Part shown: positions 1-5,535 of the stretch, piece by piece
Layout of the letters: every line of letters begins with the position of its first letter
Numbering within the stretch: position 1 is the first letter of the stretch
Assembly (NCBI GenBank): GCA_018399915.1
Contig: JAGYNW010000064.1
Location: 1-9,300 of the forward strand
Length of the DNA: 9,300 nucleotides
Source: Candidatus Omnitrophota bacterium
GTDB taxonomy: Bacteria; Omnitrophota; Gorgyraeia; Zapsychrales; Zapsychraceae
Direction: 5' to 3'
Made by a program: the position numbers and the translations under genes
Notes under the pieces: model-generated
The model's input: only the letters and a program-made list of their open reading frames with translations
Databases searched by the model: none
What the model was told of the DNA's origin: nothing

Positions 1-63
1 AGAATTTTTCAGCGGAATAGCTATTTGTTATTTATGACAAAAGATTTTGTAACATGGATATAT
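1..63. other. AT-rich leader upstream of tRNA-Gln, no gene seen
   Basis: No coding region or convincing terminator is visible. There is a short perfect inverted repeat, ACAAAA (37-42) / TTTTGT (45-50), around a 2-base centre. Possible promoter boxes are TTGTTA (25-30) and TAACAT (50-55), but the spacing is 19 bp and the -10 box matches only 4 of 6 bases, so I do not call a promoter. The tRNA promoter may lie here or further upstream, outside the window. Confidence 0.4.
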
Positions 64-135
64 TGCCCGGTGGTGTAATCGGCAACACACGAGAATTTGG
101 ATCTCGTTTTCCAGGTTCGAGTCCTGGCTGGGCAG
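64..135 (+). tRNA. tRNA-Gln (anticodon TTG)
   Basis: A full cloverleaf can be folded by hand. The acceptor stem pairs 64-70 (TGCCCGG) with 128-134 (CTGGGCA), with one G-U pair. The D stem pairs GTGT (73-76) with ACAC (85-88). The anticodon stem pairs CGAGA (90-94) with TCTCG (102-106) around the loop ATTTGGA, giving anticodon TTG (97-99), which reads CAA and CAG glutamine codons. The variable loop is 4 nt. The T arm pairs CCAGG (111-115) with CCTGG (123-127) around TTCGAGT. The discriminator base is G135. CCA is not encoded, so the 3' end must be added by a nucleotidyltransferase. A run of seven T follows at 139-145. It sits 47 nt upstream of glmU. Confidence 0.95.
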
Positions 136-172
136 TTATTTTTTTGGGTGAAAGTGTGTAGGTACTGATAGT

Positions 173-176
173 GGAG
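173..176 (+). promoter_or_regulatory. Shine-Dalgarno site that sets the glmU start
   Basis: GGAG at 173-176 lies 6 nt before ATG 183. This supports ATG 183 over the in-frame GTG at 171, which overlaps the site itself, and over ATG 192, which would be 15 nt from it. Confidence 0.6.
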
Positions 177-182
177 TTAATT

Positions 183-1445
183 ATGCGGGATATGAGATCT
201 ATTATTTTAGCGGCAGGTAAGGGGACACGGATGAAGTCGGAAGTCCCCAAAGTCTTACATACGATTTGCGGAGAGCCAATGATCAACTATGTGCTTAAGG
301 TTGTCAAATCGGTTGGTTCTTTCAAAACATATGTTGTCTTGGGACATAAACTTAAATTAGTTCAGCAGAATTTGCCGCAAGAGATTGCCGTTATTGAGCA
401 AAAGAAGCAGACCGGGACGGCTGCGGCTATCCAGTGTGCGGAAAAAGCATTAAAGAATTATTCAGGCAATATTCTTATTCTTTGTGGGGATGCCCCGCTA
501 TTAAGCAAGAAAAGCCTTAAGCAACTTGTTCAAAAGCATAAAAAGAAAAGAGCTGCATGCACTTTTTTGACCACAGTGGTACATGATCCGCAGGGTTATG
601 GTCGCGTCATTAGGGATTTGTCCGGCGTTGCCGGAGCTATCCGGGAGGATAAAGACGCCTCCGGGTTGGAGAAGAATATTGTTGAAATTAATGTCGGGGT
701 GTATTGCTTCCAAAGTAAGGTCCTTTTTGAGGGATTGAAGCAGATTAAAAGAAATAAGAAGAAAAAAGAATTTTATCTAACGGATATTATCGAAATATTG
801 TATGAGCGTAAACAAAAGATTGAAACGGTTGAGATCGACAATCCTGCCGAAGGATTAGGCATTAATACTCAGGAGGACTTAGCCGTAGCGGAAGCGTTCA
901 TCCAAAAAAGGATATTGAGAAATTTTATGTTGCAAGGTGTCAGGATTATGGATCCCAACACGACCTATATTGACGCAGATGTAAAGATCGGGACGGATAC
1001 ACTGATCAAACCTTTTACTGTTATTGAAAAAGGGGTTCGCATCGGCAAAAAATGTGTCATTGGCCCTTTTGCGCATTTGCGAAATGATACCAAAGTAGGA
1101 AACGATGTGGAGTTGGGGAATTTTACCGAAGTGGTCCGCACAAAGATCGATGATGGCTGCTTTATGAAGCATTTTAGTTATTTGGGCGATGCCGTGGTCG
1201 GCAGCAATGTCAATATCGGGGCGGGTACAGTCGTTGCGAACTTTGATGGAAAGAATAAACACGTGACGCGGATAGCGAAAAAGGCTTTTATTGGTAGTGG
1301 CTCTGTTTTAATCTCACCTGTAAAGATTGGAGAAAAAGCAATGGTTGGGGCAGGAAGTGTTGTGACCAAAAATAAGAATATCCCTTCAGGAAGTGTTATT
1401 ATGGGAGTTCCTGCAAAAATAATTTCGAGGAGAGCGGACAAATGA
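183..1445 (+). CDS. glmU: Bifunctional UDP-GlcNAc pyrophosphorylase / glucosamine-1-phosphate N-acetyltransferase, divergent C-terminal half
   Basis: GlmU acetylates glucosamine-1-phosphate using acetyl-CoA and then joins it to UTP, making cytosolic UDP-GlcNAc for peptidoglycan and lipid A. The protein is 420 aa from ATG 183. Residues 9-26 carry the nucleotidyltransferase signature (LAAGKGTRM...PKVLH, with K23). GDAPLL (102-107, D103), GYGR (138-141), the EIN at 168-170 and GIN (226-228) complete the uridyltransferase site. From about 255 it is a left-handed beta-helix of hexapeptide repeats, with R300, H330 (in KHFSYLGDA), Y333, N344, N353 and K359 at expected acetyltransferase positions. 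Oddities: it is about 36 aa shorter than the roughly 456-aa E. coli enzyme, mainly early in the helix. Three usual active-site residues appear replaced: Lys by V318, Tyr by F354, and the late Arg by G408 within a GVPAKI ending typical of other hexapeptide acyltransferases. The uridyltransferase role is confident; the acetyltransferase role is likely but unproven. Its stop overlaps the prs start (ATGA). Confidence 0.9.
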   Translation: MRDMRSIILAAGKGTRMKSEVPKVLHTICGEPMINYVLKVVKSVGSFKTYVVLGHKLKLVQQNLPQEIAVIEQKKQTGTAAAIQCAEKALKNYSGNILILCGDAPLLSKKSLKQLVQKHKKKRAACTFLTTVVHDPQGYGRVIRDLSGVAGAIREDKDASGLEKNIVEINVGVYCFQSKVLFEGLKQIKRNKKKKEFYLTDIIEILYERKQKIETVEIDNPAEGLGINTQEDLAVAEAFIQKRILRNFMLQGVRIMDPNTTYIDADVKIGTDTLIKPFTVIEKGVRIGKKCVIGPFAHLRNDTKVGNDVELGNFTEVVRTKIDDGCFMKHFSYLGDAVVGSNVNIGAGTVVANFDGKNKHVTRIAKKAFIGSGSVLISPVKIGEKAMVGAGSVVTKNKNIPSGSVIMGVPAKIISRRADK

Positions 1446-2383
1446 AGATTCTGACAGGAACAGGAAATCCTGAGTTAGCTAAAAAAATATGTAAACATTT
1501 GAATTTTCCTATAAGTGATGTTTTGGTCTCGCGTTTCAGTGATGGAGAAGTGAGGGTCAAGATTAAAGAAAATATTCGGGGAAAAGATGTTTTTATTGTT
1601 CAGCCGACCTGTCCCCCGGTAAATGATAATTTGATGGAACTTTTGATCCTGATCGATGCTGCGCGAAGGGCTTCGGCTAAAAGGATCACAGCGGTCTTGC
1701 CGTATTACGGATATGCCCGTCAAGACAGGAAAGACCAGCCTAGGGTGCCGATCACGGCTAAATTGATCGCGAATTTGATCACCTCTGCCGGGGCCGACAG
1801 GGTCTTGACTATGGACCTGCATGCCAGCCAAATCCAGGGATTTTTTGATATCCCGGTTGATCATTTGTATGCGATTAATGTTCTTTGTACCCATATTCAG
1901 GAAAAGAATCTGCAGGATTTAGTGGTTTTGTCTCCTGATGTCGGGGGGACCAAGATGGCTCGGGCTTATGCGAAGAGATTGAATGCCGGATTGGCTATCA
2001 TTGATAAGCGCAGGATCAGTTCGGAAAAGATCGAGGTCATGCATGTTTTGGGAGATGTTAAGGATAAAACCATTGTTATCGTCGATGATATCGTGGCTAC
2101 CGCTGGATCATTGGTGGAATCTGTGGTTACCTTGAAGAAAAATCATGGGGTTAAAGAAGTTTATGCTGCCATTACGCATGGCATCTTGTCCGGTCCTGCG
2201 ATTACCCGAATAAGAGAGTGCCCGGACCTCAAGGAGCTTATCATTTCAGATAGTGTCTCATTATTAGATTCAAAAAAATTACCGAATATCCAGGTTGCTT
2301 CAGCTGCCTCGCTTTTTGCCGAAGCCATACAGCGGATACACGATGAAGAATCAATCAGTTGTTTATTTACTGCAACGTCATAA
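1442..2383 (+). CDS. prs: Ribose-phosphate pyrophosphokinase (PRPP synthase, class I)
   Basis: Transfers pyrophosphate from ATP to ribose-5-phosphate, giving PRPP for purine, pyrimidine, NAD, His and Trp synthesis in the cytosol. At 313 aa it has the usual length and is complete. Visible family motifs are FSDGE (32-36), the ATP-site stretch YYGYARQDRK (88-97), the MDLHASQIQGFF block (124-135) with its catalytic His, SPDVGG (164-169), the DKRR flexible-loop start (188-191), and the PRPP-binding loop VDDIVATAGSL (214-224). The C-terminus (DEESISCLF) closely resembles the E. coli end. ATG 1442 overlaps the glmU stop by 4 nt, with AGGAG at 1428-1432 inside glmU, so translation is probably coupled. 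It ends in tandem TAA TAA codons. Confidence 0.97.
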   Translation: MKILTGTGNPELAKKICKHLNFPISDVLVSRFSDGEVRVKIKENIRGKDVFIVQPTCPPVNDNLMELLILIDAARRASAKRITAVLPYYGYARQDRKDQPRVPITAKLIANLITSAGADRVLTMDLHASQIQGFFDIPVDHLYAINVLCTHIQEKNLQDLVVLSPDVGGTKMARAYAKRLNAGLAIIDKRRISSEKIEVMHVLGDVKDKTIVIVDDIVATAGSLVESVVTLKKNHGVKEVYAAITHGILSGPAITRIRECPDLKELIISDSVSLLDSKKLPNIQVASAASLFAEAIQRIHDEESISCLFTATS

Positions 2384-2407
2384 TAATCAAAGAGGTGGTT
2401 TACAAAA

Positions 2408-3112
2408 ATGGAAGAAATAAAACTTGATGTAGAAATAAGAAAAGAAGTGGGCACCCGAAAGATCAAGGGACTTCGCCGGGAGGGATTTATCCCGGCGGTC
2501 GTTTATGGTTTAGAGAAAGAACCGACGGCGATCAAAGTAGTGCGTAGAATTTATGAAAAGATCATGAGGAGCCATAAGGGACAAAGTGTGGTTTTTCACC
2601 TTAATGTCATGGAGGATGGAAAGAAATTGCGGGATTATTCCGTGATTGTCAAGGAAGAACAGATGGACCCTGTTAAAGATGTCTTGGATCACATCGATTT
2701 TCAAAGGATTGCTTTGGACCAAGATGTTGAGGTCACTGTTCCGATTGTGGCGAAAGGTCAAGCCCCGGGAGTTACCGAAGAAGGTGGATCTTTGGACCAT
2801 GTTATCTGGGAATTGGATATTGTTTGTCTGCCCAGAAAAATTCCAGAGAAAGTGGAAGTGGATATTAGCGCCTTAAATATTGGTGATGCAATTCATGTCA
2901 GCGATCTTAATCTTCCGGAAGGTGTTTTAACCCATCATGACCCCGAAGCTATTGTCTTCAGCGTTGTTCCTCCGATGAAAGAAGAGGAAGAGCCTTCTGA
3001 AGAAGAGACAGAGGACCTGGAGCCTGAAATTATCAAGGACAAGAAGGACAAGGAAGACTCGGACGCAGAGGAATCCGGTTCAGAGCCGGAAGCCGAATCA
3101 GAAAAGGCCTGA
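2408..3112 (+). CDS. rplY: 50S ribosomal protein L25, long TL5/CTC form
   Basis: Binds 5S rRNA in the large subunit central protuberance. The 234-aa protein is the long two-domain form (TL5/CTC, general stress protein Ctc). Residues 1-98 are the 5S-binding beta-barrel, with the typical GTRKIKGLRREGFIPAVVYG region (15-34) and the DHIDFQRI segment (94-101). Residues about 103-190 are the TL5 C-terminal domain, ending near HHDPEAIVFSV. Residues 191-234 form a low-complexity tail with 22 Asp/Glu in 44 positions and are probably disordered; acidic tails are common in this family but vary. The start is set by AGGTGG (2393-2398), 9 nt before ATG 2408. It lies 24 nt after prs and is probably the last gene of the glmU-prs-rplY unit. 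Confidence 0.95.
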   Translation: MEEIKLDVEIRKEVGTRKIKGLRREGFIPAVVYGLEKEPTAIKVVRRIYEKIMRSHKGQSVVFHLNVMEDGKKLRDYSVIVKEEQMDPVKDVLDHIDFQRIALDQDVEVTVPIVAKGQAPGVTEEGGSLDHVIWELDIVCLPRKIPEKVEVDISALNIGDAIHVSDLNLPEGVLTHHDPEAIVFSVVPPMKEEEEPSEEETEDLEPEIIKDKKDKEDSDAEESGSEPEAESEKA

Positions 3113-3154
3113 AATCTTTTCAAATAGAGGCGGGGCATTGTTCTTTTTAAAAAT

Positions 3155-3183
3155 TTGTCATTTCACCAGTAATATATTATACT
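3155..3183 (+). promoter_or_regulatory. Sigma70-type promoter for pth
   Basis: The -35 box TTGTCA (3155-3160) and -10 box TATACT (3178-3183) are separated by exactly 17 bp. Each differs from consensus at one position. The expected start of transcription is near 3190, giving a leader of about 30 nt before the pth ATG at 3221. It sits in the 108-nt gap after rplY, the largest protein-gene gap in the window, and separates pth from the glmU-prs-rplY unit. I see no convincing GC-rich terminator hairpin ahead of it. Confidence 0.65.
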
Positions 3184-3220
3184 TCCTTTTTTAAGGCTCA
3201 ATTTTTGTTTGAAGGGAACG

Positions 3221-3799
3221 ATGAAAGTTATTATCGGTTTGGGAAATCCTGGAAGCCAGTACCGGGAAACGCGACATAATTTAGGCTTTAAGGTCGCAGA
3301 TAAGATTTGTGAACAATATCGTCTGGTTTTAAAGCCCAGCTCACAGGCCAAAGGTCTATTTGCTTGTGGTGAAGTCGAAGCTGAGGATGTCATGCTTTTT
3401 TTGCCCTTGACCTACATGAATAATTCAGGCAGCGCCGTCAGGCAGATCCTGGAAAAAAATACGGTTTCAAATCATGATTTTCTGGTGATCTGTGATGATT
3501 TTAACTTAAATTTAGGTAGGTTGCGGATCAGGGCTAAAGGAAGCGATGGAGGGCATAACGGCTTATCATCCATAATCCAATGCTTGGGAACAGAAGAGTT
3601 CGCTCGGCTTCGATTAGGCATTGGAGCTCCTCCTGGGAAAAAACCGGCTTCACGATTTGTTTTAGAGGATTTTACCAAGAAAGAGAAAGCGGAAGTCGTA
3701 TTCCTGGTAAATTCAGCTGTTGATTGTTGTTTGGAGTGGCTTACCGCCGGGATGAATAAAGCCATGGAGCGTTTTAATAAAAAGCCTTCGGATGCATAA
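3221..3799 (+). CDS. pth: Peptidyl-tRNA hydrolase
   Basis: Cleaves the ester bond of peptidyl-tRNA that drops off stalled ribosomes, recycling tRNA in the cytosol. The 192-aa length is normal for bacterial Pth. Visible active-site motifs are GLGNPG (6-11, N9), the catalytic His in RHNLGF (H19), LTYMNNSG (63-70, N67), CDDFNL (91-96, with D92 as the His partner), and GGHNGL (110-115, N113). ATG 3221 is preceded by AAGGGA (3212-3217). An in-frame TTG at 3209 would add four residues, but it lies upstream of that site and would shift the family-typical MKVIIGLGNPG start, so I reject it. Pth commonly sits beside prs and rplY. Here its own promoter lies upstream, and 62 nt separate it from rpsF. Confidence 0.97.
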   Translation: MKVIIGLGNPGSQYRETRHNLGFKVADKICEQYRLVLKPSSQAKGLFACGEVEAEDVMLFLPLTYMNNSGSAVRQILEKNTVSNHDFLVICDDFNLNLGRLRIRAKGSDGGHNGLSSIIQCLGTEEFARLRLGIGAPPGKKPASRFVLEDFTKKEKAEVVFLVNSAVDCCLEWLTAGMNKAMERFNKKPSDA

Positions 3800-3805
3800 A
3801 TCAGG

Positions 3806-3816
3806 TGCTATATAAT
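3806..3816 (+). promoter_or_regulatory. Possible extended -10 promoter before rpsF
   Basis: TGCTATATA (3806-3814) fits the extended -10 pattern TGnTATnnT except in its last base, and TATAAT (3811-3816) overlaps it as an alternative. No good -35 box is visible: the best is TTCGGA at 3787-3792, 18 bp upstream of TATAAT. This would give the rpsF-ssb-rpsR-rplI-dnaB cluster its own transcript with a leader of about 40 nt. The local sequence is AT-rich, so a chance match is possible. Confidence 0.4.
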
Positions 3817-3861
3817 TAAGACAATACATAAAAATTTTATAAGAAAGAGGTAGAGGAGAAA

Positions 3862-4197
3862 ATGGAAAACACGGTCATTGAAAGAAAATATGAATTGGTG
3901 GTCATTCTGGACGCGAAAATGTCAGATGCAGAGAAGGATGAGAGTATCAAGTCGATCCTTGAATTGGTGAAAAAGGAAAAAGGAAAAGTCATCAACAGTC
4001 AGGTTTGGATCGAAAAACAAAAGTTCACTTTTGAGATAAAGAAAGCTAAAGAAGGAACATATTATATTATCAATATTGCGGCTCCGGCTTCGGTCATGAG
4101 CCGGATACGGTCATTGTTAAAATTGGATGAAAAGATCCTTCGTTTTGAATTTATTAAGTTGAATTCCGCTAAAAAAAAGGAATTGGCTAAGGAGTAA
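3862..4197 (+). CDS. rpsF: 30S ribosomal protein S6
   Basis: S6 pairs with S18 and binds the 16S central domain on the small-subunit platform. At 111 aa it falls in the normal range. The N-terminus YELVVILDAKMSDAEKDESI (10-29) is the classic S6 first strand and helix, followed by the strand VWIEKQKFTFEIKK (48-61), then YYIINI (67-72) and the last strand ILRFEFIKL (92-100). The tail is short and Lys-rich, without the Glu repeats of E. coli S6. Two Shine-Dalgarno-like stretches precede ATG 3862: AGAGG at 3846-3850, and AGAGGAG at 3852-3858 close to the start. The gene opens the rpsF-ssb-rpsR-rplI-dnaB cluster. Confidence 0.96.
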   Translation: MENTVIERKYELVVILDAKMSDAEKDESIKSILELVKKEKGKVINSQVWIEKQKFTFEIKKAKEGTYYIINIAAPASVMSRIRSLLKLDEKILRFEFIKLNSAKKKELAKE

Positions 4198-4250
4198 CTG
4201 ATAAAAAAATTTTATTAACAATTTAAGCGTTTGATGGTAAGGGGGTTTAA

Positions 4251-4685
4251 ATGGCGAATCTAAACAAAGTATTTTTAATCGGAAATTTGACGAGAGATCC
4301 TGAATTGCGATACACGCCGGGTGGTACGGCCGTTGCCAATTTAGGTATCGCGGTTAACCGGAGATTCAAGGATAGCTCGGGAGAGTTGAAAGAAGAAGTT
4401 TGTTTTTTGACGGTCACGGTTTGGGACAAACAGGCCGAGGCCTGTTGTCAGTATTTGCAAAAAGGGAGTCCTGTCTTTGTGGAAGGCGTATTGCAGTCAC
4501 GATTTTGGGAAACCAGTGATGGGCAAAAAAGAAGCGCAATTGATGTAAGGGCGGAAAGGGTTCAGTTCCTGGGAAGCTATGGTTCCGGAAAGACAAAAGG
4601 GGATAAGCAGGATGACAAGGATTATGAAGGTGATTATCAGGAAAGTGAGGCTATCAAGCCGGAAGACATCGTCTGGGAAGAGTAA
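4251..4685 (+). CDS. ssb: Single-stranded DNA-binding protein
   Basis: Coats single-stranded DNA during replication, repair and recombination and recruits partner proteins through its C-terminal tip. The 144-aa protein has one OB fold in residues 1-108: MANLNKVFLIGNLTRDPELR (1-20), the conserved aromatic region CFLTVTVWDKQAE (51-63), KGSPVFVEGVL (71-81), and an AIDVRAERVQFL final strand (96-107). Residues 109-144 are a Gly/Asp/Lys-rich flexible linker and tip. The tip reads PEDIVWEE, so it lacks the usual DDDIPF-like ending with a terminal Phe. AAGGGGG (4239-4245) lies 5 nt before ATG 4251. Its place between rpsF and rpsR is a common bacterial arrangement. Confidence 0.95.
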   Translation: MANLNKVFLIGNLTRDPELRYTPGGTAVANLGIAVNRRFKDSSGELKEEVCFLTVTVWDKQAEACCQYLQKGSPVFVEGVLQSRFWETSDGQKRSAIDVRAERVQFLGSYGSGKTKGDKQDDKDYEGDYQESEAIKPEDIVWEE

Positions 4686-4699
4686 TTAATAAAAAAGAA

Positions 4700-4721
4700 G
4701 GATGCCGTTGTCGCGGCATTT
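4700..4721 (+). other. Hairpin in the ssb-rpsR gap
   Basis: ATGCCG (4702-4707) pairs with CGGCAT (4714-4719) around a 6-nt loop, and two G-U pairs (4700-4721, 4701-4720) could extend the stem. No T-run follows, so it is not a typical intrinsic terminator. It lies 15 nt upstream of the rpsR Shine-Dalgarno. It could be a processing site, a weak attenuator or a protein-binding leader; sequence alone cannot tell. Confidence 0.4.
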
Positions 4722-4736
4722 GACTATCAGTTTTAA

Positions 4737-4742
4737 AGGAGG
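4737..4742 (+). promoter_or_regulatory. Strong Shine-Dalgarno that fixes a TTG start for rpsR
   Basis: AGGAGG at 4737-4742 is 6 nt before TTG 4749. No ATG or GTG in the same frame lies at a suitable distance, and the protein from TTG has a family-typical N-terminus. Confidence 0.8.
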
Positions 4743-4748
4743 CTGTAA

Positions 4749-5018
4749 TTGAAAAGGCAGAATAGTTTATCAAAGAGATCATCGGCAAGAAGGCGAAATA
4801 ACTCTCGCGGTAAAGTTTTAGCTAAGTTTAACGTCGCGGATGACGCAGATATCAGCTACAAAAATATAACGCTACTGCAGAAGTTTATCAACTCTCGAGG
4901 GAAGATTGTCCCCCGGCGCGTTTCGGGCGTAACCGCTAAGGTCCAGAGACAGTTGGCGGTTTCGATCAAAAGAGCGCGATTCCTCGCTTTGTTGACCACG
5001 GGTGGAGTGAAAAAATAA
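4749..5018 (+). CDS. rpsR: 30S ribosomal protein S18 (TTG start)
   Basis: Partner of S6 on the small-subunit platform, where it contacts 16S rRNA. The 89-aa protein has a basic, Ser/Arg-rich N-terminus and the S18 core: DISYKNITLLQKFINSRGKI (34-53), VPRRVSG (54-60), then AKVQRQLAVSIKRARFLALL (63-82). There is no cysteine, so it is the zinc-free type. The start is TTG 4749, initiated as Met, supported by an ideal AGGAGG 6 nt upstream. Use of a weak start codon with a strong ribosome site may tune its level against S6, which starts with ATG; that is inference. It lies 63 nt after ssb and 73 nt before rplI. Confidence 0.95.
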   Translation: MKRQNSLSKRSSARRRNNSRGKVLAKFNVADDADISYKNITLLQKFINSRGKIVPRRVSGVTAKVQRQLAVSIKRARFLALLTTGGVKK

Positions 5019-5035
5019 ATCAGATTCATTCTTGG

Positions 5036-5072
5036 CTTTAAGGAAAATTTAAAACCAGAGCTTTCCTTGGAG
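5036..5072 (+). other. Possible 11-bp leader hairpin upstream of rplI
   Basis: Positions 5036-5046 (CTTTAAGGAAA) can pair with 5062-5072 (TTTCCTTGGAG): nine Watson-Crick pairs and two adjacent U-G pairs, with a 15-nt loop. The 3' arm takes in most of an upstream copy of the Shine-Dalgarno (GGAGG at 5069-5073), leaving the proximal copy at 5082-5087 free. No T-run follows, so it is not a terminator. Its existence in the RNA and any regulatory role are inferred. Confidence 0.4.
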
Positions 5073-5094
5073 GCATTGCATAGGAGGCATTATG
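5067..5094 (+). repeat. Tandem 14-bp near-repeat duplicating the rplI Shine-Dalgarno
   Basis: Units 5067-5080 and 5081-5094 share the 9-base core GGAGGCATT (5069-5077 and 5083-5091) and agree at 10 of 14 positions. The second copy extends to AGGAGG, 4 nt from the rplI ATG, and is the working ribosome site. The first copy has no good start codon at the right distance; TTG 5076 is too close and would open only an 11-codon frame. Confidence 0.7.
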
Positions 5095-5535
5095 GAAGTT
5101 ATATTATCTAAAGATATTGGCAGTTTAGGTAAAGCAGGAGATATTGTTAAGGTTAAAGATGGTTATGCGCGGAATTTTCTCATTCCTCAAAAAGCCGCTT
5201 TTGTTGCTACCCCTTCCAACTTAAAGAAGATTGAAAATCAACAAAAGAAGATGCAGGCTGAGAAAGAGCAGAAAAAGCAAGAGGCCATGGAATTGGCAGA
5301 GAAATTGAATAAAACATCCTGCACTCTCAGCGTTGAGGTCAATGACCTGGAAAAACTGTACGGCGCCGTAAGTGAAACCGAGATTTTAAAAGTATTAGAG
5401 GTCGAAGGTTTTACTATTGATAAGCATGATTTAATTATCGAAAAACCAATAGAAGAATTAGGAATATTCGAAGTCGGGATAAAACTCCATCCGGAAGTGA
5501 CTGCCAAGATACGATTATGGGTCACGAAGAAATAA
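5092..5535 (+). CDS. rplI: 50S ribosomal protein L9
   Basis: Binds 23S rRNA near the base of the L1 stalk and helps maintain reading frame. The 147-aa length is typical. The N-terminal rRNA-binding domain (1-50) carries the family signature GKAGDIVKVKDGYARNFLIP (13-32). A long charged connecting helix (about 41-75, rich in Lys, Glu and Gln) leads to the C-terminal domain (76-147), with KLYGAVSETEI (88-98) and IFEVGIKLHPEVTAKIRLWV (125-144). The region after IP reads QKAAFVAT, where a Gly is more usual; I regard this as ordinary variation. AGGAGG (5082-5087) precedes ATG 5092 by 4 nt. Its last 19 nt overlap the start of dnaB in another frame. Confidence 0.97.
   Translation: MEVILSKDIGSLGKAGDIVKVKDGYARNFLIPQKAAFVATPSNLKKIENQQKKMQAEKEQKKQEAMELAEKLNKTSCTLSVEVNDLEKLYGAVSETEILKVLEVEGFTIDKHDLIIEKPIEELGIFEVGIKLHPEVTAKIRLWVTKK

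Noticed and set aside
25..55. Possible tRNA promoter (TTGTTA / TAACAT) and the ACAAAA-GA-TTTTGT palindrome
   Set aside because: Spacing is 19 bp with only 4 of 6 matches in the -10 box, and the palindrome is short and AT-only, so chance is likely.
621..664. GC-rich inverted repeats inside glmU: TCCGGC (621-626) / GCCGGA (630-635), and an imperfect CCGGGAGG / CCTCCGGG pair at 641-664
   Set aside because: They lie within conserved coding sequence (the LSGVAGAIREDKDAS region) and are explained by codon choice; no T-run or regulatory context.
879..1262. Long open frame on the minus strand opposite glmU (127 codons), and similar frames opposite prs, pth, rplI and bamA
   Set aside because: They lie entirely or largely within confidently identified conserved genes, lack ribosome sites, and their translations resemble no known family.
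2646..2876. 76-codon + strand frame overlapping rplY
   Set aside because: It is out of frame within a well-supported L25 gene and has no recognisable domain; it is a shadow frame.
3113..3154. Terminator after rplY
   Set aside because: Only weak AT-rich pairings (AAAAG/CTTTT, TTTTT/AAAAA) are present; no GC-rich stem is followed by a T-run.
3800..3861. S6:S18-type autoregulatory leader before rpsF
   Set aside because: The leader is short and A/T/purine-rich with no stable stem or CCG element that I can find.
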